Shown: one piece after another, positions 28,888 through 47,674 of the stretch
Layout: every line of letters starts with the position of its first letter
Position numbering within the stretch: the first letter of the stretch is position 1
DNA from: Dioszegia crocea
Taxonomy: Eukaryota > Basidiomycota > Tremellomycetes > Tremellales > Bulleribasidiaceae
Assembly (NCBI GenBank): GCA_001600615.1
Contig: BCKK01000005.1
Span: forward strand, 1,389,559 to 1,453,558
Direction: 5' to 3'
Length of the DNA stretch: 64,000 nucleotides
The notes under the pieces: generated by a model
What the model was told of the DNA's origin: nothing
Databases searched by the model: none
What the model saw: only the letters and a program-made list of their open reading frames with translations
Made by a program: the position numbers and the translations under genes

Positions 28888-31800
28888 ATGGCGATGCTCG
28901 AATCGCTTCCTCCTGCGGTCCAGAATGCTGTGAGTAGCAAAACCTCCAAGCGATCACATTAAAGAAGCTGATGGAACTCAGTGGAACATCTTGTTTGGTC
29001 TTGACATTGGCCTGCGGACCGCAGACACCTATCTTGTGTCTGATACGGCCAGACGAGTCTCGGAATCCCTGAGGCGATTCTCTACGACGTACACCGACCA
29101 TTTCATTGCCTTTGCCAACGAAGAGCAAACGCGGCATGAGGCTTTACCGCCCCCTACGGGTAATCCTAGGCTTAGGCGCAAGGTTGGGCCGCTGGTGGAA
29201 TTTCAGGCAAGGTTGGAAACATCAATGGATATGGCGGAGCAGGAAGTGGCGGCGTACGATCTGGACGAGCTCAGCCAGTCGTTGAGGCAATCTCAGCGTG
29301 AGAAGAAGGCCCAGAAAGTGGACAGTGATGAAGAGCGGGAGGATGTTGGGATGGAACTTGACGGTATGTCTAACATTTATGAAGGCTGACTGTCTAGTGT
29401 TCACTGCGCACCCTGAAATGACCCCTACTGCCGTTGCGCACCGACATTCCTCCCCTACCAAGCGATGCGGTGAACCTTTCGAATCCCCACTTACAAAAAG
29501 CTTCCGAGCTATTGCGTCCACTTCGACTTTCCGGCGCCGGCCTCTTCCCTATTCCACAGCCGGTCCCTCTGTCCTTCCTGAGGCGACTCTCCAGCCCTCC
29601 GAAACCATCGTTATCGACGAAAAGGAGGATGAAGATCTCTGGACACCGCTATCCCCCAAATCGGAGGAAGACCGGTATCTCCTCGTCACTAGCAAAACTC
29701 CCTACCAAGCCCGCATCTTCAACTGTGATGTCCGCTTCCACACTCAATGGGAGTTGGAATGCGCCATGAATCAGTGCGGACTATCTTACGACGATATCGA
29801 ATTCGCGGATTTCTCCGCTTTGCGTGGTCCAGTTGCGGAAGCTGCCGCGCGGATATCAGGGCTGTTGGTGGATGTTTGTACGAGAAAGGGGAGGACGGAA
29901 GCTGCAGAGATTACACGGCGATATGGCCAAGATGAGCGATTACGCGCTATTCGGCGAGAGGTCGACAGGGAAGATCAGGCTTTACAAGAGAAGGGGAAAG
30001 GGAAGGCGGATGGGGAGGAGCCATACGGCGGCAGAATCGCCTATACCGTCCACCTCGACTACTTTGCCAAGGACTCCAAAATCAATGGTCAACTGAGGAA
30101 ACGGCCAGACGACTCTGCACCTTGGGTTCGCCCATCCTATATCCCGCCAAGTTCTCCAGCAAGCCAAACCAGGTTTGTCAGAAAGGGGTCAGGGCCAAGA
30201 GACGATATTTCCAACCCGTTCGGAATCATCTCGAAATCCAAGTCCGTCCAGAAATTACCGGTCTTCCTCGCGCACCTCGAATCACCCAGTATGCCAGGGA
30301 AATCATCTCGAATCGCACGAGAGTTGGGTCCCGGCCGGATTTTGACCATCAAAATCCCGTCTAAAGCGTCCAAAGCGCAGTTGCAGGATCTGTTCGAAGG
30401 GACGGTGCTGGTTGTTCTTGGAAGGTCGTTTCGGGCGCTTTTCGCTACGCCGGATGGAAAGCGGGTGTACGCGGTGGAGACTAATGATGCTCTACCGGGG
30501 CACTTTGCGCGCAGGCCCGGATCGGGATTGTCAGTTTCGTTTGGCGAGATCTTGCAGCGTGAGTTGGGTAATTGCGTTTTTTTGCAACGGTCAGAACTGA
30601 TGTTATAGGCTATAATGACCTGGACCAAAAGCCCGGACAACCTATGGCAAAGTAGGACAGTCCGTAGTCTCCTCAGGGAACAAATTGCTAATAATTCAGG
30701 TGGGGATCACGGTTGAAGATATATTTTTCAGATTCGGTACCTATCCTACAGGTCGACCCTTCCTCAGTGACTATCATCCCAGATGTCATTTCGACCTTTG
30801 CTCGAAATCCGGCCAACCCTGAGACCGAGGAGATCCTGACCGACGGGTGCGGGCTGATGTGTTAGTTCAGTACTCTGCCAACTCGAGTCACAGCTAACTC
30901 TGTAGCCAAGTATATCGCTCGACGGGTATACGAGTTTCTCAGCCGGAATGGTCCAACCCCGCCTTCCGGTCACCCCTCGGCTATCCAAATCCGTTTTGGC
31001 GGGTCCAAAGGCATGCTAGTTGTCATGAGTGATGATCAAGAACGGCTGTACCCGGGCAAACACATCATTCTTCGACCGTCCATGATCAAAGCATCTGCGG
31101 ATCCTCTTTACGCCAACGACCCAACAATGTTCTCTCTCGACCTCGTCAGGTGGACAAGCCTAAAAGTCGGAGTTGGGCTCTCAGCTGAGCCTATGCCTAT
31201 TCTCGTCGATCGTGGCGTGCCCAAATCCGTCTTTATGAAACTACAAGAGACGATATTGGATGAGTTGAGATTGTCATTCCAACCAAATCCGAATGAAGGG
31301 GAGACGGAGGCGGATGCGGCGCGAAGATTGAGGGATAACGTATATGCTTTAGGTGGAGTAGGGCAAGAGGCGAGAAAGAGGGAATTGAAGGAACAAGGGC
31401 AGAGTCTAAGAGTGGCTGGTCTGGCATGGAAAGATGAAGCGGAAGAGGATGATGGGGCTGGGATGGGTGGTGAGGATCCACTTGCCGGTGCGGCGGTGGC
31501 GGTATATGATGTCTGTCCGATCAGTGGTCAACCTTACGCCATAGCTGAAGCGTGAGTCAGCTGTGGCATCATCATTCGACGATATAGCTGATGATCTAGG
31601 CTCTACAACACACTTTGTGCCGGTTTCCACCCTACACACTCCGCATACCCCGCCGTCAAACTCCGAGCATTGGTTAAAATGCAATGCGAAACCATAGTCA
31701 ACCGTTTCCGACTCCCGATCAAACAATCACTATCAGCATTCATCGTTCCGGACCCTCTTGGCGTACTAGCACCACACGAAATCTTCATTTCGACAGACGA

Positions 31801-33413
31801 ACAGTTGATCATCGACCCTTTAACCCAAAAAACCAGTTGGTGCCTCACTGGACCCGTTCTCGCCCTTCGTATCCCTTGCAAACTACCCACCGATATCAAA
31901 AAGATGACCGCTGTCTATAAACCGGAATTGGCACATTTGCGAAATGTCATAGTCATGTCGGCAAACGCAGCACTGTGCGCGCGATCCCCAGCGAGCGATT
32001 TGTCAGGTGGGGATTATGATGGTGATACGGTACAACTGTACTGGGATTCCGAATTGGTAGGGCCGTTCGTCAATGCCCCAGAGGGAGGGTCGGTGGCTGA
32101 GCCGGGGTTTATTGAGGCGAATTTTGAAAAGAAGTTGGTTAGCGGCAGGGAGGTCTTAGAGGGAGTGAGAGGTTTAGGGGAGGAGGATAAGGTGATCAAT
32201 CTTCAGAGGTTCTTGCTTGGTGGGCTGGGGGGAGATACCTTGACGTCAAAGTGTGAGTTATTGCTAGATTATATCTGTATTGTGATCTCCACAGCTGACT
32301 GGTAGATTCGGACTGGCATGGGAATTCTCAGTACACGCTTGGAGTATCTCACCCCTCCACCGTGCGATTAGGCAGAATGTGAGCTGTTTTCATCGTGAAT
32401 TGAGCGAAGAATATTTAGCTGACCCCATAGGTCAGGCTTCGTCCTGGATGCCTGCAAATCTGGCCTGAAGATCCGAGAAGAAGTCTTCAAGCGCGATGCG
32501 GAAGAATTTGGGGGCGAGCTGGAATGGCGTTGCGCCAAGAAGGGTAAAGCGATCAATGGTCAATATGCAGGGAGGGAATTGAAGCGACCGAAGGGTTTGG
32601 GGAAATACGTCGTGAGTTCATTGAGCCTTAATCAAGGGCCCAGAAGCTGACCTGTCAGATGGACGAATTACACAAAATCGGTCAAATCCGTACCGCCTCC
32701 GTCCTCGCTTCTTTCCCCGAATGGAGCAGCGTCTTTAAGCCTTTAACGGACTACGATGCCCTCTCCTCACGAATCACCGGAGTCGAAACTTCCCTCCAAA
32801 TCATGCCCGAACTCTCCCGAGGTGAACATACACGTCAACTCCATCTACTCTATTCACACGTCAAGGCCTGTCATTCGATATGGGAAGATCTTGTCGCTGG
32901 GAAAACCCCGGGCGACTCAATAGTCGAACAATACACTTCGCGCCTGGCGGCTTATCTAGGCGATACAGCTGTCTTACCACCAACACCCATGACGCCTCGA
33001 AAGAAATCGTCCTTATATTCCGGAGAGACGGATGATGATGCACGAAAAGCAGAATTGAGGAGGATGAGAATTGGATATATGCGTGAACTTGCGAAAGTGT
33101 GGAGAAATCAATTGGGCGTTAAGGATCTACCAGGGTTGTGTGTACTTGGATTGGGAGAAGAGTGGGTGAGGGAATTGAAAGTTTCTGTAGGGGCTTGTGT
33201 GGTGGGGCATAGAGCGAAGCAGGTGTTTGTGTGAGTTTTCATTCAGCTATAGCGTGCCACTTGTCTACTTGAGATGCTGGATCGAAGCTGAAATATCATA
33301 GGTTCGATATGGACTATAGCATGGCTTGTGCCATAAGAGCTAAAGCCGATGGGGGGAAGGTGGTCACGTTGAGAGATGAGGTATGGACGACGAGTAGGCC
33401 GAGGCGGCGTTGA
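28888..33413 (+). CDS. RDP1: RNA-dependent RNA polymerase of the RNAi pathway
   Basis: A cellular RdRP of the QDE-1/RDR family, about 1,350 residues in roughly ten exons. The decisive feature is the catalytic loop SGGDYDGDTVQLYW (near 32005-32040), matching the DxDGD motif that binds the metal ions. Upstream are conserved stretches of the family: QIRFGGSKGMLVV, VRWTSLKVGVGL, FRLPIKQSLSAF, IFISTDEQ and TGPVLALRIPC. A C-terminal helical part includes DLPGLCVLGLGEEW. The N-terminal third is poorly conserved and partly disordered (DEEREDVGMELD). Fungal RdRPs make double-stranded RNA from aberrant or transposon transcripts to feed Dicer and Argonaute. The start ATG at 28888 gives MAMLESLPPAVQNA before the first intron. 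No Dicer or Argonaute gene is in this window. Confidence 0.93.
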
Positions 33414-33750
33414 AGGTGGAGATCTGGGTGGGCTTACGAGGATCATTTGGTAACATATCGTGATGGAGCTTGTGGGATCTTGTACTATCTTGTCGATAAA
33501 ATCATTGTAAATCATGTCAATAGTGTTCGTCTCGGTTCTGGAGACAGGATGTAGGGGCACCGTAATCCCACATTTCCATCAGAGTCGGCCATGTAGTGGA
33601 GAAACCAAGGTGCACAATAAGTCTTTACATTCTATCGAGTCCCGGAAATTTAGTTCAAAGATGCAGTCTTTTCTAATGATATCACCCCCTTTCCAATCCC
33701 CCGACTTCTACCCCAATGCCAAACCACATCCCCGGCTTCCTTCACTAGGG
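33414..33750. other. convergent gap between RdRP and ADE4
   Basis: A 337-base stretch between two stop codons, expected to hold both polyadenylation regions. I see no gene or repeat. If ADE4 intron 33864-33901 is not removed, the ADE4 frame continues to a stop at 33708. Confidence 0.5.
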
Positions 33751-35974
33751 CTATGAGCCGAACCACGAGTTGTGCAGCCCAACCGTATCGTTTGGCGAGG
33801 GCATGCTTGTAGGTCCGACTTTAGGCGAATGGTTCGCCAGGCCAATGAGCGAGTCTGAGCCATCTGCAAGATCAGCTCAAATCCCATCCAATCCGAGTAA
33901 CCTTCCAACTCACTCATCGGACCCATACATCCACCTTCCGTCTCAAACTGAACCTCTTCCAACTTCTTCCCCAACTTCTTAGCCTTGGCATTATCGTTCC
34001 TCAACCTCTCCAGCCTATCCAAATACGCCGCATCCACCCCTCCAGTCACATACTCTCCATTGAAGACTGAACAATCAAACGAAGTGATTTCAGGCCTGAT
34101 TTCACGACATGATCGAATGAGATCTTGCATTTCTTGGTAAATGACCAAATCGGCACCAATCTCAGTGGCGATTTCTTCAGTCGTTCGGTCGTGTGCGACA
34201 AGCTCGTGGCGTGAGGGCATATCGATACCGTATACGTTTGAGTAACGGATGGGCGGGGCGCAAGAGGCGAAAATGACTTTTTTGGCCCCGACGTCTTTGG
34301 CCATTTGGACGATTTCTTTAGAGGTCGTTCCGCGTACAATTGAGTCTGGGTTGTCAGCTGGAGCTCTCCACGCATCGGAAAGGACAAAGCAGCTGACCAT
34401 CAACAAGCATGACTACCTTGCCGTCAAATTCCATTGGGATCGCATTGAGCTTTCGGCGGACATTCTTGCGTCTAAGTAGGGTCAGCTCAGCTGATGCAGT
34501 AAGGTACAATGCGGAAACTGACCGGTTACCCTGACCGGGCATGATGAATGTCCGTCCGACATATCGGTTCTTGACGAAGCCTTCCCGGTAGGGTATACCA
34601 AGATGTTGAGCCAATTGCAGAGCCGCAACTCGTGATGTGTCAGGAACCTATAGTGTCAGCTCGAACGTTAGGAATAATGATCACACCTCAGCTTACAGGA
34701 ATGACCACATCCACCTTTAAATTCGCCTTGGCCAACTCCTTCTCTGCAGTCTCGCCTAGCAATTCACCCATTCGCATCCGACTGCGATAAACCGAGATTC
34801 CGTCGATAGTCGAGTCGGGTCGAGCAAAGTATACAAATTCAAACATGTCAGGAGCGAAAGTCTTTCCAGGAGCGACGATTCGTCGGGTCGCGCCAGCCCG
34901 AGTAATGATTACTGCCTCTCCTGTTTTGTCAGCTCAAACTCAAACATCATCAGGTAAATCAAAACTGACCAGGCTTGACATCTTCCCAATCCGAGAATCC
35001 CAAACCTTGCGCCACGACACTTTCACTCGCAGTCATATAATCTATTCCACCCCTTGCGCCCTTCCTCGTCGCTGTGCCGAGAGGTCGGATCCCGTTCGGA
35101 TCTCTAAATGCGATCAATCCGAAACCAGCCAGCATGGCCACGCAGGCATAGGCGCCGTTGCAAGTGACCATCATGTCCCGGAGGGCATTGAAGATGTCTT
35201 CCTCGTTGATACTGGCATGTCAGCTAGTGTCCAGAAATCTTTCTGAGGATCGCAGCTCACCGGAACTTCCCAGTCTTCTGCAGATTGTCGGCAAAGATGT
35301 TGAGCATAAGCTCAGAGTCCGAGTCGGTGTTGACGTGTCTGTGCGCATCGGCATCAAGGAATTGACGGAGCGAAGGGGTGTTGATGAGGTTTCCATTCTG
35401 GATTGTCAGCTTTATTTCCAGCCTATATGAACCGAATAAGAACTGACGTGTGCAAGCACGATACCGTATGGCGAGTTAACATAGAAGGGTTGAGCCTCCG
35501 CATGTCCCGAACTGCCAGCAGTAGGGTATCGTACTGATTGATCAGCATACTTTTCTGCGACCCTAAATGCCAAGCACAACTCACCGTGGCCCACACCCAT
35601 CCATCCCTTCATACCAGCGATAGCCTGGGCGTCAAAGACATCTCGAACCATACCATTCGCCTTGGTCTGGTAGAATCGTCCACCCTGTCCACAGGTCACG
35701 ATACCGGCTGCGTCTTGCCCACTGCTTTGTCAGGATGGCTTTCGCAAAGCACTTCGAGTGTAGTGTACATACCGGTGTTGCAGAAGGGATAGACCGTCGG
35801 CACTGATGGGTTAGTGAGTGTCCGGGTACCATGTAGAGAGCCTAGACATACATCTCACTCCCAGCCTGAGCGGTCTGGGTGCAAAGGGGGTCATGGAGGA
35901 GAAGACCGAGGACACCACACACTACAGAGTCAGTCAGTGTCCTTCTTTCGACTCAAGCAAAACTCAGGCATACT
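33751..35974 (-). CDS. ADE4: amidophosphoribosyltransferase (glutamine PRPP amidotransferase)
   Basis: The first committed enzyme of de novo purine synthesis, converting PRPP and glutamine to phosphoribosylamine. Exon 2 begins TG-TGT-GGT, which completes Met-Cys-Gly-Val-Leu-Gly only if an A from exon 1 is joined to it. The Cys becomes the N-terminal nucleophile of the glutaminase domain. Later motifs include [29 protein letters not shown], and the PRPP-binding loop [14 protein letters not shown], which is split by an intron, then [14 protein letters not shown]. At the 3' end an apparent 38-base intron (33864-33901, donor GTTACT, acceptor preceded by CTGAT) gives the family-like ending [12 protein letters not shown]. 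Without it the frame runs to 33708 with an atypical sequence. About ten introns. The identification is very secure; the two terminal exons rest on family knowledge. Confidence 0.92.
35922..35973 (-). other. ADE4: intron splitting the ADE4 start codon (A|TG)
   Basis: On the minus strand the donor is AGA|GTATGC at 35974/35973 and the acceptor CTGACTGACTCTGTAG|TGTGTGG at 35922/35921. Joining the A at 35974 to TG at 35921-35920 creates the only ATG placed directly before the conserved Cys-Gly. No other ATG in frame with the enzyme is seen nearby. Confidence 0.7.
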
Positions 35975-36332
35975 CTTGCGTATATGCAGCTGTAAGGGTG
36001 GGCGTGGGTAAGCGAGGGCTGCCTAGTCAGGGCTTGTCAATTGTGAACCTATTGTTGTCGTTGAGTAGTGGTGGTCGTCTTCGCGTTTTCAAATTTCTTC
36101 GCCGCGTCGGCTTTGACCGGCTCAACCGTCCGGATTGTTTACGTAAGGCTCGGCCGTGGCCTGGTTTAAATCCACGTCACCCACTCAATGACCGTGCCTG
36201 AATGTCGCGTCGCGCTGCCCAGCCAAATCGTGGAATGCACAAGCTATAGAAAGCTACCACAAATACCCCTGGTAAGGGTTGACCAGACGCGCACTTCGAG
36301 GAGAACCGACGGTGAAGCCGGTCCAGATCGAC
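35975..36332. promoter_or_regulatory. divergent promoter region, ADE4 and VPS54
   Basis: This region of 358 bases lies between divergent starts and includes the ADE4 leader upstream of the split start codon. No clear TATA box or repeat was seen. Confidence 0.5.
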
Positions 36333-39300
36333 ATGGCCTCCAAGCTACCCGCGGGGCAGCCCATAGCTTCAGCTTCGGCTACTCCCGCACCGTCGTCCCC
36401 TCCACCCTCCGAGTCGTTCTTCTCAGAGCTCGATGGGACGGCGCCAAGCGTGCTGGACACCTCGGGGGAGTTTCAGTGGGACGCAGGAACCAGTGGACAT
36501 GGGTTGAATTTGGTCAGTTGGAAGAAGGGGGTTGAGGAGGAAGAGGAAGGCACGGATAAGCGCGGGTTCTACGGTATGTCTTGACTTTGCTTCCTGAGCC
36601 TCATGTGCCCCATGACAAGCCTGAAGCAACCTACTGACGTCCAGCCATATCTACTGTGCTCAATCATCCTACCAAGAAGGCAAACCCACTCCGATCTACT
36701 CGGAAGCCTTTGCCCCCTTTAGGCCCCGCACCGCCAATACCCAAACCTCCCTCTGCAACACACTTCGACTCCTACCTGAAAGCTGTCACTCCATTATACG
36801 ACACCTTGCAACAAACTCGAGCAGCTGCAGACGCCTCACCTGCCGACGTCCTCACTGGGGCGTTTGACAAGCAGGCACCGGCGCCATCGGACCTACCATC
36901 CCTATCCACAGTCCCCGACCTATTCTTCAGTAGAGAATTTGACCTCGCAAATCCCTCCATCTGGTCTCAGGTCGTAGAAGCCGGCCCTTCCCGCTCCTCG
37001 CCTTCTACATCAGTACACGACCACCTGTCTTCCCATCTCGACACTCTCGAACGACACTTGATCCACGAAATCACCCTTCGGTCCACATCATTCTTTTCAG
37101 CTCTGTCTAATCTGCAAGACCTGCATTCAGAATCGGCATCATGTCTACGGCGGATATCGGATCTTCAGACAGGGCTCAGAGAGGTGGGGAGTCAACAGGC
37201 GCGTAAAGGGTTGACGATTTTGGATAAAATGGAGGATCTGCGGGTGCTAAGGGTTACGGAGCGGGGTATGGGGGAACTGAGAGAAGCAGAGGAGGTCATG
37301 GCTGTTGCGAGGGGGCTTGTTGAAGGGGGAGATTGGGCAGGGGCGTTGGGCTGCGTTAGCGATGTGGTCAGGTGGTGGGAGAGACATCGGCCGAATGAGG
37401 AGGATGAACCGCCAGATCCAACCGACGAAGAGGATGAAGATGCGGAAGTGGAGGATTTCGCATTACCACTATCGACTCTTCCAGCTCTTCTGCCTCTTCC
37501 TTTGTCAGTCAGTGACTTGACGATACAAATTGCTCTGCAGCTCGAGGCGGCTTTGCAATCGTACCTACTCTCAGCCCTGTCCTCGGCCGAGCTGGACGTG
37601 CCGTACGATAAGGAACGCTTCAGAGATCACGTCGTTCCGATTGTTGAGGGTCTGATCAGGTGTGGCGCTGGCGATGCAGTCGAAGGGGTATGGAGAGAAG
37701 TCGTGACTCTAGCCGTGAGGGAGGGCTCAAGAAAGGTTCGTCGAAAACTCCAGCTTCGTGATTCTAGGCTGACAATCAGCACTTGCCAGTCGCACAAGCC
37801 GAGGATGACGGTCATGAATTGGTCGAACAAGAGATGAGAGGGTCAGTTATCCTTTGATCATTCTTTACAGACGAAGCTGACATCATAGCGCAACCCTCGC
37901 ATCCGCGCTCAAATCAATGGATCACTCCCGCTACCTCCTGCTCGCTTCTCAAATGTACAGCTCAATCCTCGCTCGTCTCCGCCTCGCCCAACAACTCGGT
38001 CCTGACCTATCTTCAATCCTCACCTCTGCATCCTCCCTCCCTCCACTTCGAATACCCTCAATCATCCCTACGGCCGATAACGCCGACTCCGACACTCCAA
38101 CCCCTCTGTCAATAGACCAGGCAGAAATCATAGCGTCCGGATGCGAATTGGGGAATCTTCGCGCGAGCAAGATTTTAGCTGTGAGAGGGGAACAACATGC
38201 TGGTTTGGGGATTAACGAGTTTGTTGAGCTCTTCAAGGAGAATTGGGCCTTTGTGCTTTCTACGGAAGTTTTGGCGCAGAGGATGATTGCGTCTTTACGC
38301 GGAGTCACTGCTTCTCAAGTGAGTCTGACATTAGGTTTTAACGACTAGGCTAATAATCAGGCCCGGACTTTCCTCATCGCCTATCATTCCCAACGCCTGA
38401 CCAAATCCGCAAAACTGGTCGAAGAAGAACAATGGAACCAGATCGACGTGACATCTTCGATGCAACACAGCGTCAACCTTCTTATCGAATCAGCAGTTTC
38501 AGACCCGCCAGAATGCTTCATCCCATCTCGACAAACAGTGTCGAATGGACATAGTGGCACTTTGTCCAAAACGCTGGATGTGGAAGAGGCGAAATTCTTC
38601 GTGGTGCGCGCGACGGCGGAGAGTATTGGGCTATTGGCGGATTATTTGGGTGTGGTCGTTAATCTGGAGGTGGTAGTGACGGATGTCATGGGGAGGATTA
38701 TCGAGTTTTTGAAGGTGAGCCCTGGATGTCGCTCGGCAGAGGAGGTCCGGGCTGATTGACAGTCATTCAACTCAAGAACTTGTCAGGTTGTGCTCGGTGC
38801 TGGAGCTATGCGATCTGCCGGTTTGAAGAATATCACGGCGAAACATCTGGGTGAGTTATACCGCATTCAACGTTGATAGCAGAAAGGGGAAACTCACATG
38901 ACCAGCACTTGCATCGCAATCCCTCTCGGCCATCGTAGCGCTCATACCTTATATCCGAGAATTCATACGGCGGCATCTCAGCGTAAAGCAAGCGGTGATG
39001 CTGACGGAATTTGATAAATTGAAGAGGGTACGTCAGCTTCGTCGCTGTTTCCCGGCCTTGGTGAGGTGGGACAAAAAGCTGATGAGGCAGGACTATCAAG
39101 AACACCAAAATGAGATCCATGCTAAATTGGTCGCTATCATGTCGGACAGATTGGCAGTCCATGTGGGATCACTACGAGTGAGTTGGATACCGGTCTTTGT
39201 TCCCGGTAAGGCACAGCTGACAAAAACAGGATATCGACTGGGAAACCACGCCTGATAAAGACGGGCCGAGGGCTTATGCCGAATTGCTAGTGAAGGAAAC

Positions 39301-40918
39301 GGCGACTCTGCATAAGGTCCTAGGCAAATATCTGTCGCCATCAACAGTAGAGGTAAGCTACCTCAAAGTCTATGCCCTACAGATGACCATTAAGCTGACA
39401 TTTCAGGCGGTCATGTCGGAAGTCCTAGCTGCGATAACTCACCGTCTAAGCGAAGAATATAGCAGAATCGAACTGAAATCTGAAGAAGGCAAAAAACGGT
39501 CAGTTGCGTCCTTCGACTTAAGGTATAGAAGCTGACAGAATAGGATGATGCAAGATACAGCTCTGATTACTGCTCGTTTAACACCCCTTTCGGAAGCTGG
39601 AAAAAGTGTATCAAGTCTTGAAGTCCTCGTTAAGGATAAACCTGTACCGAGGAAAAACATCATTGGGAATTTACTCAAAAGGGGCGGGAAGAAGGGTGAT
39701 GGGAAACCGGTTGAAGGTGATCAAGGGGAGCAGGTGGATGATGGGGAGGAGTACGATGATGGGGATGAAGAAGTTGGAGAGGATGAGAATGGGGTCGTTG
39801 CTGCAAATGGGGAGATCGAGGAGGCGGCGCCGCCGCCGCCGGCGGAATCCGATGTTCCTGCTTCGGCCTCAACGGGGCAGGCGGAGGGTTCGGGTGATGT
39901 GCCAGAGACTCGGATCTCAAGTGAGGCCGACCCCGTGGGGACAGCTGCTACTGGTATACCTGAGCCTGTCGAGCCCGTCGCTGTTGCCACCGAAGCCGAA
40001 GCGGATCCACCGATATCCGATCCGACACCAGTACCTGCGCCGGATGGCACCCTCCCTGCACCAATTTCACAACCTTCACCTTCCCCCTCTCCCCCTACCC
40101 CTGCCACCCAAACTACCGAAATACTACCGCCTTTATCAATAATCACCGCCCCTCCCGCTCCCACCTCTAGATCAGCATCACCACTACCACCCCTTCCCCC
40201 TCCTACTCCTAGCCCCAACCCCATCTCTCCACCGGCCACATCACTCTCAACTCTCACTTCACCCCCTGCAACCTATACCGACATCCGCTCTCCCTCGGGT
40301 CTCCCACCTCTACCAGCCTCACCCTCGCCTGCCCCTTCACCCTCTTCAGCAGAATTCTCCACTGCCCTCCGCTCGATCCGAGCCCCTCGCGTCAGTCTCG
40401 CTAATCGTCTCAAGGGTGTTATCACGCGTGCGGGCAGTGTTGATCGGGAGACTGAACCAATGGTCTCGCCACCTATATATCAGGGATCTGAGCAGCAGAG
40501 GGGAAGTGTTGAGGGTTTGAGAAGGAGTTTGGAGGGTGATCGACCGGCCATGCAGACACCGCCTCCGCCTGTGCCGGATAAAGAGAAGGTTGGGGGGGTT
40601 GAGGGGGTTGAGGTGGCGGAGAAGGGAGAAGAGGTGATGATACCGGTGGAGATTGTCTCGCCTGTGCCGAGGAGAATATCGACTGAGGTGTCGATACCGC
40701 TTGAGATTACCCAGACGGAGGAGGTTATGCGATCGTCCACGCCCGAGGGTGGCGCAGGAGGGGATACGACCGAGTTGGAGAAGGCCGAACATGTCCGGGA
40801 ACCGGAACAGGCGCCAGAGAATGATGAAGAGGGGCAGGCAGCTGAAATTCAGGGGGATGAGGAAAGTGTGAAGAAGAAGGAGGAGGGGGATGCGGCTGTA
40901 GTCTCCGATAAGAGTTGA
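36333..40918 (+). CDS. VPS54: GARP complex subunit Vps54 with long acidic/proline-rich tail
   Basis: A tethering factor of the Golgi-associated retrograde protein complex, which captures endosome-derived vesicles at the trans-Golgi. The start ATG at 36333 gives MASKLPAGQP; an upstream in-frame TTG is ignored. The N-terminal half has the coiled-coil type segment HLDTLERHLIHEITLRS seen in the family. The Vps54 core reads RTCQVVLGAGAMRSAGLKNI then TAKHLALASQSLS, split by an intron, followed by SVKQAVMLTEFDKLKR. The conserved domain ends near 39690. Beyond it is a single-exon tail of about 410 residues (39690-40915) rich in Glu/Asp, then Pro/Ser/Thr, then acidic again, ending VVSDKS. That tail is not part of the known Vps54 fold. 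At least nine introns precede it. About 1,360 residues in all. Confidence 0.92.
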
Positions 40919-41120
40919 GAGGAAAGTTGGGAAAAGGGAGTTGCGGTTGATACTCGTAGAGCTCTAGATCAATGAGATGGCAAGGCTCCTTCTAGCAATC
41001 GAACGGTGCCATTTGCAAAGTCTACAAAAGTACAATTCATACGCACAAGGTGACTCTATAAACAGGGTCTGCATCTCTCTCCTCAATAGCCAAGCTCTGG
41101 GCCGTAACGCCGCTCAGCGC

Positions 41121-47060
<5,940 letters not shown>

Positions 47061-47674
47061 CGTCAATCGTGTCAGTGGACAGTCGATTGGGAGATCGGAG
47101 CGTGAGGTGGAGGGTTGGTGTCAGGATTTATAAAGGTCACTGTGGAGTTTGAGGGGGATGTGAGGATGTGGAACAGTATGAGGGTGATGTATACTCGTAT
47201 GGCCCATCGCCCCCTGTGTACAATATCAGTCGAGTGTGCATTCGCCGCTCCTTTCATGCCACCTCCTTTCATGTCCAGAAGCATGAAACATGATGTCGAG
47301 AGGACCGCCTTTGCTAGATTCTTGAAAATATTCCATAATCAACTCAAGAGGTAATCAAGTCGGATAGGGCTGACCGGTCGCTTGTTTACTTCGCTCCGAG
47401 GCTCGAAATCGTCCATTGAGCAACATGTGCTGGCGTTTGCCGGGTCGAACGGCCAGCGCAGAGTGCCAATCAATGCAGCCTACAGTATAGTAGCCTGCGC
47501 GCTTAAGATGTCAAGGGCCAAGTCAAAGCAAAGGCTGTCGGCAAGAATACTCTTGCGAGGAGATTGGGTATTGGGAGCTTGGACGGCTTACGGCATACAA
47601 AATGACCTTGGTCCATGGGAGTCGATGACCATCGCTACCAAATCGCTGCTATCCACCTTCAGTGTCTATCTATC
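47061..47674. promoter_or_regulatory. divergent promoter region of ABCC copy 2
   Basis: A 614-base gap between divergent start codons. A TATA-like palindrome lies at 47127-47134. No gene, repeat or structure is otherwise evident. Confidence 0.5.
47127..47134 (-). promoter_or_regulatory. TATA-like box of ABCC copy 2
   Basis: The palindrome TTTATAAA sits about 68 bases upstream of the ABCC copy 2 start codon, followed on the minus strand by TCCTGAC. Position fits a core promoter. Confidence 0.4.

Noticed and set aside
36279..36332. Upstream extension of VPS54
   Set aside because: It starts at TTG; the ATG at 36333 is the first proper start.
40137..40792. Long minus-strand open frames opposite the VPS54 tail
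   Set aside because: They mirror the low-complexity Pro/Glu codons of the sense strand and are shadows.
47061..47066. Two-codon extension of ABCC copy 2
   Set aside because: It would start at TTG; the ATG at 47060 aligns with the start of copy 1.
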